Source: an uncultured Flavobacteriales bacterium (GTDB taxonomy: Bacteria > Bacteroidota > Bacteroidia > Flavobacteriales_F > PHOS-HE28). From it: a stretch of 64,000 nucleotides of DNA. A model generated the notes under the pieces. It was given only the letters and a program-made list of their open reading frames with translations, was not told the DNA's origin and did no database searches. The stretch covers positions 1 through 64,000 of the forward strand of contig CALMPI010000009.1 in the NCBI GenBank assembly GCA_937872175.1, written 5' to 3'. Each line of letters opens with the position of its first letter. Position 1 is the stretch's first letter. This document shows positions 49,189 through 57,873 of this stretch, in pieces. A program made the translations under genes and the position numbers.

Positions 49189-50316
49189 ATGAAGCCCATC
49201 CAAATGGTCGACCTCGTCGGCCAGTACGCCCGCATCAAGCCCGAGGTGGACGCCGCGTTCGAGCGCGTGATCGGGAGCGCCGCCTTCATCAACGGTCCGG
49301 AGGTGAAGGCGTTCGAGCAGGAGCTGGCGGCCTACCTGGGCGCCAGGCACGTCATCGGCTGCGCCAACGGCACCGACGCGCTGCAGATCGCCATGATGGC
49401 CCTGGACCTGAAGCCGGGTGATGAGGTGATCACCCCCTCGTTCACCTTCGTGGCCACCGTGGAGGTGGTGGCCCTGCTGGGCATCGTGCCGGTGTTCGCC
49501 GATGTGCTGCCGGACAGTTTCAACATGGACCCCGAGGACGTGCGCCGCAAGATCACCCCGCGCACCAAGGCCATCGTGCCTGTGCATCTGTTCGGGCAGA
49601 CGGCGGACATGGATGCCATCATGGCGATCGCCGCGGAGCACGACCTGTTCGTGATCGAGGACAACTGCCAGGCGATCGGCAGCGATCACCGGTCGGCCGG
49701 GGGCGCCGTGCGCAAGAGCGGCACCATCGGCCACATCGGCACCACCAGCTTCTTCCCCAGCAAGAACCTGGGCTGCTATGGTGATGGCGGCGCGCTGTTC
49801 ACCAATGACGACGCGCTGGCGAAGAAGCTGCGGCGGGTGTGCAACCACGGCAGCGAGGTGCGCTACTACCACGAGGTGGTGGGGGTGAACAGCCGGTTGG
49901 ACAGCCTGCAGGCCGCCGTGCTGCGCATCAAGCTGCGGCATCTGGACGCCTATGCCGGGGCGCGGCGGGCGGCGGCGGCGCATTACGACGCGGCCTTCGC
50001 CGGGGTGCCCGGGCTCACGATCCCGACCCGCAGCGCGTTCAGCACGCACGTGTTCCACCAGTACACGCTCCGGGTGGCCGATGGCCGTCGTGATGCCCTG
50101 CGCAAACACCTGGAGGACCGGGGGATACCTGCGATGATCTACTATCCTGTACCCTGTCACCTGCAGAACGCGTACAAGAGCCCCCGCTTCGCCGAAGGGT
50201 CGCTGCCGGTGACGGAACGCCTCGTCCACGAAGTGCTGAGCCTGCCCATGAGCACCGAACTGGACAGCGAACAACTGGAGCACATCACCGGGGCCGTGAA
50301 GGCCTTCTTCAACTGA
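49189..50316 (+). CDS. DegT/DnrJ/EryC1/StrS-type sugar aminotransferase (WbpE-like)
   Basis: 375 residues from the ATG at 49189. PLP enzyme: MVDLVGQYARIKPEVDAAF start, HVIGCANGTDALQIAMMAL (cofactor phosphate loop), VIEDNCQAIGSDH (Asp pair with PLP), TSFFPSKNLGCYGDGGAL (the Lys in S-K-N-L forms the Schiff base), and VNSRLDSLQAAVLRIKL. The length and the sequence type resemble WbpE/WlbC, which make UDP-2-acetamido-3-amino-glucuronate from the 3-keto sugar. The WbpD- and WbpB-like genes lie 3.4 kb downstream, which supports this job. UDP-glucose dehydrogenase follows after 36 bases. Confidence 0.9.
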   Translation: MKPIQMVDLVGQYARIKPEVDAAFERVIGSAAFINGPEVKAFEQELAAYLGARHVIGCANGTDALQIAMMALDLKPGDEVITPSFTFVATVEVVALLGIVPVFADVLPDSFNMDPEDVRRKITPRTKAIVPVHLFGQTADMDAIMAIAAEHDLFVIEDNCQAIGSDHRSAGGAVRKSGTIGHIGTTSFFPSKNLGCYGDGGALFTNDDALAKKLRRVCNHGSEVRYYHEVVGVNSRLDSLQAAVLRIKLRHLDAYAGARRAAAAHYDAAFAGVPGLTIPTRSAFSTHVFHQYTLRVADGRRDALRKHLEDRGIPAMIYYPVPCHLQNAYKSPRFAEGSLPVTERLVHEVLSLPMSTELDSEQLEHITGAVKAFFN

Positions 50317-50352
50317 GACGACCGGGCGTCGAGCGCCCCAATCAACCGCCGA

Positions 50353-51687
50353 ATGAACATCGCAGTCGTAGGAACAGGATACGTGGGGCTGGTCACCGGC
50401 ACCTGCTTCGCCGAGACCGGCAACCACGTGGTGTGCGTGGACATCAACGAGGAGAAGGTGCGCCAGCTGAAGGCCGGCCAGGTACCCATTTACGAGCCCC
50501 ATCTGGACGTGCTCTTCGAGCGCAACATCCGGCAGGGCCGCCTGCGGTTCACCACCGACCTGAAGGAGGCCGTGGCCCAGGCGCAGGTCATCTTCCTGGC
50601 CCTGCCCACGCCGCCCGGTGAGGACGGCAGCGCCGACCTGAAGTACGTGCTGGGCGTGGCCGACGACCTGGGCCGCATCATCACGGACTACAAAGTGATC
50701 GTGGACAAGAGCACCGTGCCCGTGGGCACCGCCGAGAAGGTGCACGCCGCCTTGGCGAGGAACGCCAAGGAGGACCTTTTCGATGTGGTGAGCAACCCCG
50801 AGTTCCTGCGCGAAGGCTTCGCGGTGGACGACTTCCTGAAGCCGGACCGCGTGGTGGTGGGCACCAGCAGCGAACGCGCCCGCAAGGTGATGGAGGACCT
50901 CTACAAGCCCTTCGTGCGCCAGGGCAACCCCATCATCTTCATGGACGAGCGCAGCGCCGAACTGACCAAGTACGCGGCCAACGCCTTCCTGGCCACCAAG
51001 ATCACGTTCATGAACGAGATCGCGAACTTCTGCGAGAAGGTGGGTGCGGACGTGGACAAGGTGCGCATCGGCATCGGCACGGACACGCGCATCGGCAAGC
51101 GCTTCCTCTTCCCCGGCATCGGCTACGGCGGCAGCTGCTTCCCCAAGGATGTGCAGGCCCTGGCCCACAGCGGCGACGAGGCCGGCTACACCTTCGAGAT
51201 CATCCGCAGCGTGATGGCGGTGAACGAACGGCAGAAGACGAGCCTGGTGGACAAGGTGAAGGCGCACTACGGCGGCTCGCTCAAGGGGCGGCGCTTCGCC
51301 CTGTGGGGCCTGGCCTTCAAGCCGGACACCGACGACATCCGCGAAGCACCGGCGCTCTACATCATCGAAGGCCTGCTCAAGGAGGGCGCCCAGGTGGCGG
51401 CCTTCGATCCGGAGGCCATGCCGAACGTACAGCGCCTGCTGGGTGAGCGTGTCACCTTCGCCGCCGACGAGTACGAGGCGCTGAACGGGGCGGATGCCCT
51501 GCTCATCGCCACCGAATGGGCCGAGTTCCGCACGCCCGACCTGAAGCGCGTGGCCGAGCTGCTCAAGGAGAAGCTCATCTTCGACGGCCGCAACCTCTAC
51601 GACCTCGACCACATGCAGGACAACGGCTTCACCTACGTGAGCGTGGGCCGGCAGACCGTCGGGGCGAAGAAGCCGGTGAACGCCTAG
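50353..51687 (+). CDS. ugd: UDP-glucose 6-dehydrogenase
   Basis: 444 residues. NAD-binding [19 protein letters not shown], the Thr-containing [38 protein letters not shown], and the catalytic Cys segment [18 protein letters not shown]. The C-terminal domain has [19 protein letters not shown]. The enzyme oxidises UDP-glucose to UDP-glucuronate, and the next gene decarboxylates this product, so the two genes make UDP-xylose. Directly followed, after 8 bases, by the decarboxylase gene. Confidence 0.95.
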   Translation: MNIAVVGTGYVGLVTGTCFAETGNHVVCVDINEEKVRQLKAGQVPIYEPHLDVLFERNIRQGRLRFTTDLKEAVAQAQVIFLALPTPPGEDGSADLKYVLGVADDLGRIITDYKVIVDKSTVPVGTAEKVHAALARNAKEDLFDVVSNPEFLREGFAVDDFLKPDRVVVGTSSERARKVMEDLYKPFVRQGNPIIFMDERSAELTKYAANAFLATKITFMNEIANFCEKVGADVDKVRIGIGTDTRIGKRFLFPGIGYGGSCFPKDVQALAHSGDEAGYTFEIIRSVMAVNERQKTSLVDKVKAHYGGSLKGRRFALWGLAFKPDTDDIREAPALYIIEGLLKEGAQVAAFDPEAMPNVQRLLGERVTFAADEYEALNGADALLIATEWAEFRTPDLKRVAELLKEKLIFDGRNLYDLDHMQDNGFTYVSVGRQTVGAKKPVNA

Positions 51688-51695
51688 GACCCACC

Positions 51696-52688
51696 ATGGC
51701 ACGCGAACGCGTACTCATCACCGGAGCCGCAGGCTTCCTGGGCTCACACCTCTGCGACCGCTTCATCAAGGAGGGCTGCCATGTCATCGGCATGGACAAC
51801 CTCATCACCGGCCGGCTCAAGAACATCGAGCACCTCTTCAAGCTGGAGCAGTTCGAGTTCTATCACCACGACGTCTCGAAGTTCGTGCACGTGCCCGGCG
51901 AGCTGAAGTACATCCTGCACTTCGCTTCGCCCGCCTCGCCGATCGACTACCTGAAGATCCCCATCCAGACCCTGAAGGTGGGCTCCCTGGGCACGCACAA
52001 CCTCCTCGGCCTGGCCAAGGCCAAGGGCGCGCGCATCCTGGTGGCCAGCACCAGCGAGGTCTACGGCGATCCGCAGGTGCACCCGCAGACCGAGGACTAC
52101 TGGGGCCATGTGAACCCCATCGGTCCGCGCGGGGTGTACGATGAGGCCAAGCGCTTCCAGGAGGCCATCACCATGGCCTACCACACCTACCACGGGCTGG
52201 AGACGCGCATCGTGCGCATCTTCAACACCTACGGTCCGCGCATGCGCCTCAACGACGGCCGCGTGCTGCCCGCCTTCATCGGCCAGGCCCTGCGTGGCGA
52301 GGACCTCACCGTGTTCGGCGATGGCTCACAGACGCGCAGCTTCTGCTACGTGGACGACCTCATCGAAGGGATCCACCGCCTGCTCCTCAGCGACCATGCC
52401 GGTCCGGTGAACGTGGGCAACCCCGGCGAGATCACCATCGCGCAGTTCGCCGAGGAGATCATCAAGCTCACGGGCACCACGCAAAAGGTGGTGTACAAGC
52501 CATTGCCCAAGGACGACCCCATGCAGCGCCAGCCGGACATCACCCTGGCCCGCAAGCTGTTGGGCTGGGAGCCCAAGGTGAGCCGCGCCGAAGGGCTGAA
52601 GATCACCTACGACTACTTCAAGGGCCTCACCCCGGAGGAGCTCAACGAGAAGGAGCACTTCAGCTTCGAGGGCTACGCGCGGAAGTAG
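51696..52688 (+). CDS. UDP-glucuronate decarboxylase (UDP-xylose synthase)
   Basis: 330 residues from the ATG at 51696; a longer upstream frame overlaps ugd and is not used. Extended [22 protein letters not shown] (NAD), the substrate strand [19 protein letters not shown] that marks UXS-type enzymes, [20 protein letters not shown], and [11 protein letters not shown] (catalytic Y-x-x-x-K). Then [19 protein letters not shown]. It converts UDP-glucuronate to UDP-xylose with loss of CO2. A heptamer word-array element starts 2 bases after its stop codon. Confidence 0.93.
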   Translation: MARERVLITGAAGFLGSHLCDRFIKEGCHVIGMDNLITGRLKNIEHLFKLEQFEFYHHDVSKFVHVPGELKYILHFASPASPIDYLKIPIQTLKVGSLGTHNLLGLAKAKGARILVASTSEVYGDPQVHPQTEDYWGHVNPIGPRGVYDEAKRFQEAITMAYHTYHGLETRIVRIFNTYGPRMRLNDGRVLPAFIGQALRGEDLTVFGDGSQTRSFCYVDDLIEGIHRLLLSDHAGPVNVGNPGEITIAQFAEEIIKLTGTTQKVVYKPLPKDDPMQRQPDITLARKLLGWEPKVSRAEGLKITYDYFKGLTPEELNEKEHFSFEGYARK

Positions 52689-52690
52689 TC

Positions 52691-52773
52691 AAGCTCCAAT
52701 GCACAAGTCCCAAGCTTCAAGACGCAACGTGCTGCATTGTAGCTTGTGACGTGAACCTTGAGCCTTGGAGCTT
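52691..52773. repeat. Heptamer palindromic element (AAGCTCC words) at the start of the binding-protein gene
   Basis: Left arm of six heptamers (AAGCTCC, AATGCAC, AAGTCCC, AAGCTTC, AAGACGC, AACGTGC; 52691-52732). Right arm of five inverted words (GTAGCTT, GTGACGT, GAACCTT, GAGCCTT, GGAGCTT; 52739-52773). It fills the gap from 2 bases after the decarboxylase stop into the next gene, whose TTG start (52765) lies inside the right arm. Confidence 0.85.
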
Positions 52774-53640
52774 TCTCCGACCTCTCTCCGCATCGCCGGT
52801 GTTCCCGAACCCTACAACCTGCCCTGGCACCTGGCCATGGAGCAGGGCCGGTTCGCACAGGCGGGCATCGATGTGCAGTGGCACACCGTGCCTGAAGGCA
52901 CCGGCCGCATGTGCCGGATGCTCCGCGACGATGAGCTCGACATGGCCGTGCTGGTCACCGAAGGTGCTGTGCGCGACATCCTGGATGGCGGCCCGCACCG
53001 CATCGTGAGCACCTTCGTGGAGAGCCCGTTGCCGTGGGGCGTGCATGTGCCGGCGCGGTCGGACCTCCGGGAGGCGGCCCAGCTGAAGGGTGTCCCCTTT
53101 GCCATCAGCCGGCCTGGCAGCGGCAGCCACATCATGGCCATGCTCTACGCCGAACGCCTCGGCTGGCGGCCGGGCCTGGATGACCTGGTGGTGGTGCACA
53201 ACATGGAGGGCGCGGCCGCCCGCATGGCCGAGGGAAGTCCCGTGATCTTCCTGTGGGAGACCTACGTCACCTCACGCTACGTGGAGGCCGGCGTGATGCG
53301 CCGGGTGGACGAGGTGCGCGGCGACTGGCCGGGCTTTGTGATCGTGGTGCGCGAGGCGTTCGCTCGCACGCATCCGGGCGCCATGCGGGAGACTTTGGCC
53401 GTGTTGGACAGTGCGGTGCGCGGTCTGGACCCGAGTGCGCACACCGTGGAGCTGGTGATGCGGAACGCGGGTTTCCGCGAAGAGCTGGCTCGGGAATGGC
53501 TGGAGCATGTGCGGTGGCGGGTGGGGCGGCCTCGACCCAACGCCTTGAAGCCCCTGCTCGGTACGCTCCAAAGCCTGGGCCTCGTATCGGGGGGCGCGAA
53601 CCTGGAAGCGGTGTACATGAGCACCGGGCGACCTGGCTAA
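52765..53640 (+). CDS. Substrate-binding-protein-like protein (NMT1/THI5 type) without signal peptide
   Basis: 291 residues from a TTG at 52765, the only in-frame start before the conserved part; it lies within a repeat element. The fold looks like a type 2 periplasmic-binding protein: LRIAGVPEPYNLPWHLAMEQG, DMAVLVTEGAVRDILDGG, FAISRPGSGSHIMAMLYAE, VIFLWETYVTSRYVEAG. No signal peptide or lipobox is present and no ABC transporter genes are near, so it probably acts in the cytoplasm or has lost its export signal. It might resemble MqnA/MqnD-like or thiamine-related enzymes of this fold. The substrate is unknown. Confidence 0.75.
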   Translation: MELSPTSLRIAGVPEPYNLPWHLAMEQGRFAQAGIDVQWHTVPEGTGRMCRMLRDDELDMAVLVTEGAVRDILDGGPHRIVSTFVESPLPWGVHVPARSDLREAAQLKGVPFAISRPGSGSHIMAMLYAERLGWRPGLDDLVVVHNMEGAAARMAEGSPVIFLWETYVTSRYVEAGVMRRVDEVRGDWPGFVIVVREAFARTHPGAMRETLAVLDSAVRGLDPSAHTVELVMRNAGFREELAREWLEHVRWRVGRPRPNALKPLLGTLQSLGLVSGGANLEAVYMSTGRPG

Positions 53641-53681
53641 CCCGCTGGGGGTCAGAGCGCTCGCCGGTCGTTCGGAAGCGG

Positions 53682-53689
53682 TACCTTCG
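53682..53689 (+). promoter_or_regulatory. -7 box TACCTTCG for the WbpD-like operon
   Basis: Plus-strand TACCTTCG, 53 bases before the ATG at 53743. An octamer word array (53702-53746) lies between the box and the ATG, so it would be part of the 5' untranslated leader. Confidence 0.5.
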
Positions 53690-53701
53690 CAGCCCTTCCG
53701 G

Positions 53702-53746
53702 CATGCGTCCATGGGCACATGGGCACATGACCACAGGCGCACATGG
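53702..53746 (+). repeat. Octamer word array (CATGNNCA) that contains a start codon
   Basis: Octamers CATGCGTC, CATGGGCA, CATGGGCA, CATGACCA, CAGGCGCA in 8-base register, then CATGG. The ATG of the last word (53743-53745) is the start codon of the acetyltransferase gene. Same word type as 38581-38636. Confidence 0.75.
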
Positions 53747-54315
53747 ACTTCTCCGCCCACCCCACCGCCGTCATCGACGAAGGAGCGACCATCGGTGCGG
53801 GCACGCGCATCTGGCACTTCAGCCACATCATGCCCGGCTGCGAGATCGGCGAGGGCTGCAACATCGGCCAGAACGTGGTGGTGAGCCCTGGCGTGAAGCT
53901 GGGCCGCAACGTGAAGGTGCAGAACAACGTGAGCATCTACACCGGCGTGGAATGCGGCGACGACGTGTTCCTGGGTCCGAGCATGGTGTTCACCAACGTG
54001 ATCAACCCGCGCAGCGCCGTGGCCCGCCGCGACCAATACCTGCGCACGCGGGTGGGGCGGGGGGCCAGCATCGGCGCCAACGCCACCATCGTCTGCGGGC
54101 ACGACATCGGCGAGTTCGCCTTCATCGGCGCCGGTGCGGTGGTGACCAAGGAGGTGCCCGCCTTCGCCCTGGTGGTGGGCAACCCCGCCCGGCGCACCGG
54201 TTGGATGAGCGAGTACGGCCACAAGCTGAGCTTCAACGAGACGGGTGAAGCCACCTGCCCGGAGAGCGGTCAGCGCTATCAACTGAAGGAAGGACGCGTA
54301 TCGCGCATCGCCTGA
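53743..54315 (+). CDS. Hexapeptide-repeat N-acetyltransferase (WbpD-like)
   Basis: 190 residues. Left-handed beta helix made of hexapeptide repeats ([55 protein letters not shown]). The [18 protein letters not shown] segment with its Asn, and the last-third helix, are as in WbpD and related UDP-amino-sugar 3-N-acetyltransferases (typical WbpD about 190 residues). It would acetylate the 3-amino group made by the WbpE-like enzyme. Followed after 5 bases by the WbpB-like oxidoreductase gene, so these belong to one pathway. The start codon lies in an octamer repeat. Confidence 0.88.
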   Translation: MDFSAHPTAVIDEGATIGAGTRIWHFSHIMPGCEIGEGCNIGQNVVVSPGVKLGRNVKVQNNVSIYTGVECGDDVFLGPSMVFTNVINPRSAVARRDQYLRTRVGRGASIGANATIVCGHDIGEFAFIGAGAVVTKEVPAFALVVGNPARRTGWMSEYGHKLSFNETGEATCPESGQRYQLKEGRVSRIA

Positions 54316-54320
54316 ACCCC

Positions 54321-55361
54321 ATGAGCAGCGGTCCCCACGACAAGGTGCGCTTCGCCGTGATCGGCTGCGGCCACATCGGCAAGCGGCATGCGGAGATGAT
54401 CCAACGCGACCCCGAGGGGGAGCTGGTGGCCCTGTGTGATGTGCGTGCGAAGAGCGAGCTCGGCCTCGATGGCCACGATGTGCCCTTCTTCTCCGATCCC
54501 GAGGCGATGCTGCGCGATGTGCCCGGCATCGATGTGGTGAACGTGTGCAGCCCCAACGGCCTGCATGCGCGCCACAGCCTGCTGGCGCTGGAGCACCGCA
54601 AGCACGTGGTGTGCGAGAAGCCCATGGGCCTCAGCAAGGCCGACTGCGAGGCCGTGATCTACAAGGCGCTCCAGATGCACCGCCACGTCTTCGGCGTGAT
54701 GCAGAACCGCTACAGCCCGCCCAGCCAGTGGATCAAGGGCGTGGTGGACCGCGGGCTGTTGGGCGAGATCTATCTGGTGCAGGTGAACTGTTACTGGAAC
54801 CGCGATGCGCGCTATTACAAGCCGGGCGGCTGGAAGGGCACCGCGCAGCTCGACGGAGGCACGCTGTTCACCCAGTTCAGCCACTTCATCGACATCCTGT
54901 ACTGGCTCTTCGGCGACATCACCGACATCCAGGGCCGCTTCGCCGACTTCAACCATGCAGGGCTCACCGAGTTCGAGGACAGCGGGCTGGTGAACTTCCG
55001 GTTCCTGAACGGCGGCATGGGCTGCCTGAACTACAGCACCAGCGTGTGGGACCGGAACCTGGAGAGCAGCATGACGATCATCGGGTCCAAGGGGAGCGTG
55101 AAGATCGGCGGGCAGTACATGGACCAGGTGGAGGTGTGCCACATCAAGGACTACACGATGCCCGAGCTCGCGCCCACCAACCCCGCCAACGACTACGGGG
55201 CCTACAAGGGCAGCGCGCAGAACCACCACTACATCATCCGCAACGTGGTGGAGACCATCAAGGGAAGCAACACCATGACCACCAACGCCCTCGAGGGCCT
55301 GAAGGTGGTCGAGATCATCGAACGCATCTACGAGAAGAGGGATGAGCAGCAGTCTGTATGA
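54321..55361 (+). CDS. Gfo/Idh/MocA oxidoreductase (WbpB-like UDP-GlcNAcA 3-dehydrogenase)
   Basis: 346 residues. NAD-binding VRFAVIGCGHIGKRHAEMI; substrate Lys in HVVCEKPMGLSKADCEAV (E-K-P); C-terminal beta-sheet domain with the TQFSHFIDILYWLFGDI helix. It resembles WbpB/WlbA, which oxidise carbon 3 of UDP-N-acetylglucosaminuronate with regeneration of NAD by 2-oxoglutarate. The wbpB-like, wbpD-like and wbpE-like genes of this window give three of the five steps to UDP-2,3-diacetamido-2,3-dideoxyglucuronate. Overlaps the following dehydrogenase gene by 20 bases. Confidence 0.88.
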   Translation: MSSGPHDKVRFAVIGCGHIGKRHAEMIQRDPEGELVALCDVRAKSELGLDGHDVPFFSDPEAMLRDVPGIDVVNVCSPNGLHARHSLLALEHRKHVVCEKPMGLSKADCEAVIYKALQMHRHVFGVMQNRYSPPSQWIKGVVDRGLLGEIYLVQVNCYWNRDARYYKPGGWKGTAQLDGGTLFTQFSHFIDILYWLFGDITDIQGRFADFNHAGLTEFEDSGLVNFRFLNGGMGCLNYSTSVWDRNLESSMTIIGSKGSVKIGGQYMDQVEVCHIKDYTMPELAPTNPANDYGAYKGSAQNHHYIIRNVVETIKGSNTMTTNALEGLKVVEIIERIYEKRDEQQSV

Positions 55362-56643
55362 CCGCCTAGTGCGGAAGGAGGCCAGGCTGGCCGTGATCGG
55401 CCTGGGCTACGTGGGGCTTCCCATCGCGCTGGCCTTCGCGCGCAAGCTGAAGGTCGTGGGCTTCGACATCAACCAGAAGCGCGTGGACATGATGCGCCGC
55501 AACGAGGACCCGAGCAACGAGCTCGCCCCGTCCGAGTTCGAGGGCTGCGACATCCACTTCACCGCCGACATCAACGACCTGAAGGACGTGGAGTTCTTCA
55601 TCGTGGCGGTGCCCACGCCCATCGACGACCAGAACATCCCCGACCTGCGGCCGTTGCTGGGCGCCACGCGCACGGTGGGGCAGGTGCTGAAGGCCGGCGA
55701 CCACGTGGTGTACGAGAGCACCGTGTACCCCGGCTGCACCGAGGAGGACTGCGTGCCCCTGCTGGAGAGCCTCAGCGGGCTCAAGTTCAGCACGGACTTC
55801 AAGGTGGGCTACAGCCCCGAACGCATCAACCCCGGCGACAAGGAGCACACCCTGGAGCGCATCGTGAAGGTGACCAGCGGCTGCGATGCGGAGAGCGCGG
55901 AGACCGTGGCGAAGGTGTACGAGCTGGTGGTGAAGGCCGGCGTGCACCGGGCCGCGAGCATCAAGGTGGCCGAGGCGGCCAAGATCATCGAGAACACGCA
56001 GCGCGATGTGAACATCGCCCTGATCAACGAGCTCTCGATCATCTTCAACCGGGTGGGCATCAACACCTACGATGTGCTGGAGGCCGCGGGCACCAAATGG
56101 AACTTCCTCAAGTTCCAGCCGGGCCTGGTGGGCGGCCACTGCATCGGGGTGGACCCCTACTACCTGGTGTACAAGGCCAAGGAGCTGGGCTACCACGCGC
56201 AGATCATCGATGCCGGTCGTTTCGTGAACGACAGCATGGGCGGCTATGTGGCCAAGCAGACGGTGAAGAAGATCATCGCCGCGGGGAAGAACCCCGCCGA
56301 GGCCCGGGTGCTCGTGATGGGCGCCACCTTCAAGGAGAACGTCACCGACATCCGCAACAGCAAGGTGGCCGACGTGGTGAAGGAGCTGCAGAGCTTCAGC
56401 TGCCACGTGGACGTCACCGACCCGCATGCCGACGGCGACGAGGTGAAGCACGAGTACGGCTACACGCTCGCCGCGGAGATGAAGGGGCCCTACGACGCCA
56501 TCGTGGTGGCCGTGAACCATACGGAGTACGCGGCCAAGGACGAGGCCTGGTTCAAGGGCATGATGACCCCCAAGGGCGTGCTGGTGGACCTCAAGGGCAT
56601 CTTCCGCAAGAAGGTGAAGAGCTTGAACTATTGGAGCCTGTGA
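55342..56643 (+). CDS. Nucleotide-sugar 6-dehydrogenase (WbpO/TviB type)
   Basis: 433 residues. NAD motif AVIGLGYVGLPIALAFA, VYESTVYPGCTEEDCVPLL, SPERINPGDKEHTL, catalytic Cys in LVGGHCIGVDPYYLVYKA and a C-terminal VMGATFKENVTDIRNSK. The type is UDP-N-acetylhexosamine 6-dehydrogenase (UDP-GlcNAc or UDP-GalNAc to the uronate). With the WbpB, WbpE and WbpD-like enzymes it would supply the first step of the diacetamido-glucuronate pathway. The specificity between GlcNAc and GalNAc cannot be decided here. A 10-base-word palindrome (56651-56734) follows 7 bases after the stop. Confidence 0.9.
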   Translation: MSSSLYDRLVRKEARLAVIGLGYVGLPIALAFARKLKVVGFDINQKRVDMMRRNEDPSNELAPSEFEGCDIHFTADINDLKDVEFFIVAVPTPIDDQNIPDLRPLLGATRTVGQVLKAGDHVVYESTVYPGCTEEDCVPLLESLSGLKFSTDFKVGYSPERINPGDKEHTLERIVKVTSGCDAESAETVAKVYELVVKAGVHRAASIKVAEAAKIIENTQRDVNIALINELSIIFNRVGINTYDVLEAAGTKWNFLKFQPGLVGGHCIGVDPYYLVYKAKELGYHAQIIDAGRFVNDSMGGYVAKQTVKKIIAAGKNPAEARVLVMGATFKENVTDIRNSKVADVVKELQSFSCHVDVTDPHADGDEVKHEYGYTLAAEMKGPYDAIVVAVNHTEYAAKDEAWFKGMMTPKGVLVDLKGIFRKKVKSLNYWSL

Positions 56644-56650
56644 GCATGAT

Positions 56651-56734
56651 CCACAGATGGACACTGATGAGGACGGATAGGCTCCAACCCTCCCTCTCGA
56701 TAGGTCATCCGTGTCCATCCGCGTTCATCCGTGG
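56651..56734. repeat. Decamer palindromic element (CCACGGATGA words) before rmlB
   Basis: Left arm of three decamers (CCACAGATGG, ACACTGATGA, GGACGGATAG; 56651-56680). Right arm of three inverted decamers (TCATCCGTGT, CCATCCGCGT, TCATCCGTGG; 56705-56734). It ends 5 bases before the rmlB ATG. A sequence of this word type is widely seen in bacterial genomes. Confidence 0.85.
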
Positions 56735-56739
56735 TTGAA

Positions 56740-57801
56740 ATGGTGCAGACCCGCAACATCCTCATCACCGGCGGTGCCGGCTTCATCGGCAGCCACGTGG
56801 TGCGCCGGTTCGTCACCAGGTACCCGCAGTACCGCATCATCAACCTGGATGCGCTCACCTACGCGGGCAACCTGGAGAACCTGCGCGACATCGAGCACGC
56901 GCCGAACTACACCTTCGTGAAGGCCGATATCTGCGATGCCGAAGCGGTCTCCAAGGTGTTCAAGGACTTCGCCATCGACGGGGTGATCCACCTCGCGGCC
57001 GAAAGCCACGTGGACCGCAGCATCACCGATCCGCTCGCCTTCGTGCGCACCAACGTGTTCGGTACCGTCACGTTGCTGAACGCGGCCAAGGATGCATGGA
57101 AAGGCCGCTTCGAAGGCAAGCGCTTCTACCACGTGAGCACCGACGAGGTGTACGGATCGCTCCACGACGACAGCCTCTTCCTGGAGACCACGCCCTACGA
57201 TCCGCAGAGCCCGTACAGCGCCAGCAAGGCCAGCAGCGACCACTTCGTGCGCGCCTACGGCAACACGTACAAGCTGCCCTTCGTGGTGAGCAACTGCAGC
57301 AACAACTACGGCAGCCACCACTTCCCGGAGAAGCTGATCCCGCTCATGATCAACAACATCCGCAACAACAAGCCGCTGCCGGTCTATGGCAAGGGCGAGA
57401 ACGTGCGCGACTGGCTCTGGGTGGAAGATCACGCGTCCGCCATCGATACCATCTTCCACACCGGCGTGGACGGCGAGACCTACAACATCGGCGGCCACAA
57501 CGAGTGGAAGAACATCGACCTGGTGCACCTGCTCTGCCGCATCATGGACCGCAAACTGGGCCGGACCGAAGGGGAGAGCGCGAAGCTCATCACCTACGTC
57601 ACCGACCGCGCCGGGCACGACCTGCGCTACGCGATCGATGCCGGCAAGATCGAGCGCGAGCTGGGGTGGCGGCCGAGCATCACCTTCGAGGAGGGTCTGG
57701 AGCGCACCGTGGACTGGTACCTGGCCAACACCGAATGGCTGGACCATGTGACGAGCGGCGCCTACCAGCAGTACTACATGGAGCACTACGCCGCGCGATG
57801 A
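56740..57801 (+). CDS. rmlB: dTDP-glucose 4,6-dehydratase
   Basis: 353 residues from the ATG at 56740 (a GTG at 56731 inside the repeat is less likely). Extended SDR: ILITGGAGFIGSHVVRRFV, LAAESHVDRSITDPLAFVRTN, FYHVSTDEVYGSL, SPYSASKASSDHFV (Y-x-x-x-K) and SNCSNNYGSHHFPEKLIPL, with a C-terminal RAGHDLRYAIDAGKIEREL. It catalyses the first committed step to dTDP-deoxy sugars such as rhamnose. rmlA, rmlC and rmlD are not in this window. A repeat element ends immediately upstream, so the leader is very short. Confidence 0.95.
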   Translation: MVQTRNILITGGAGFIGSHVVRRFVTRYPQYRIINLDALTYAGNLENLRDIEHAPNYTFVKADICDAEAVSKVFKDFAIDGVIHLAAESHVDRSITDPLAFVRTNVFGTVTLLNAAKDAWKGRFEGKRFYHVSTDEVYGSLHDDSLFLETTPYDPQSPYSASKASSDHFVRAYGNTYKLPFVVSNCSNNYGSHHFPEKLIPLMINNIRNNKPLPVYGKGENVRDWLWVEDHASAIDTIFHTGVDGETYNIGGHNEWKNIDLVHLLCRIMDRKLGRTEGESAKLITYVTDRAGHDLRYAIDAGKIERELGWRPSITFEEGLERTVDWYLANTEWLDHVTSGAYQQYYMEHYAAR

Positions 57802-57816
57802 GGGACACCGACGCCC

Positions 57817-57871
57817 TCGCACCATAGCCCCTCGCACCTTCGCACCGCTCCTCCCTCGCACTGTTGCACCC
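57817..57871 (+). repeat. Octamer word array (TCGCACCN) upstream of the CpsB-like gene
   Basis: TCGCACC-type words begin at 57817, 57832, 57840, 57856 and 57864, in roughly 8-base register with decayed words between them. It ends 2 bases before the ATG at 57874. An inverted GAGGG/CCCTC pair (about 57800-57820) precedes it. Confidence 0.6.
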
Positions 57872-57873
57872 CC

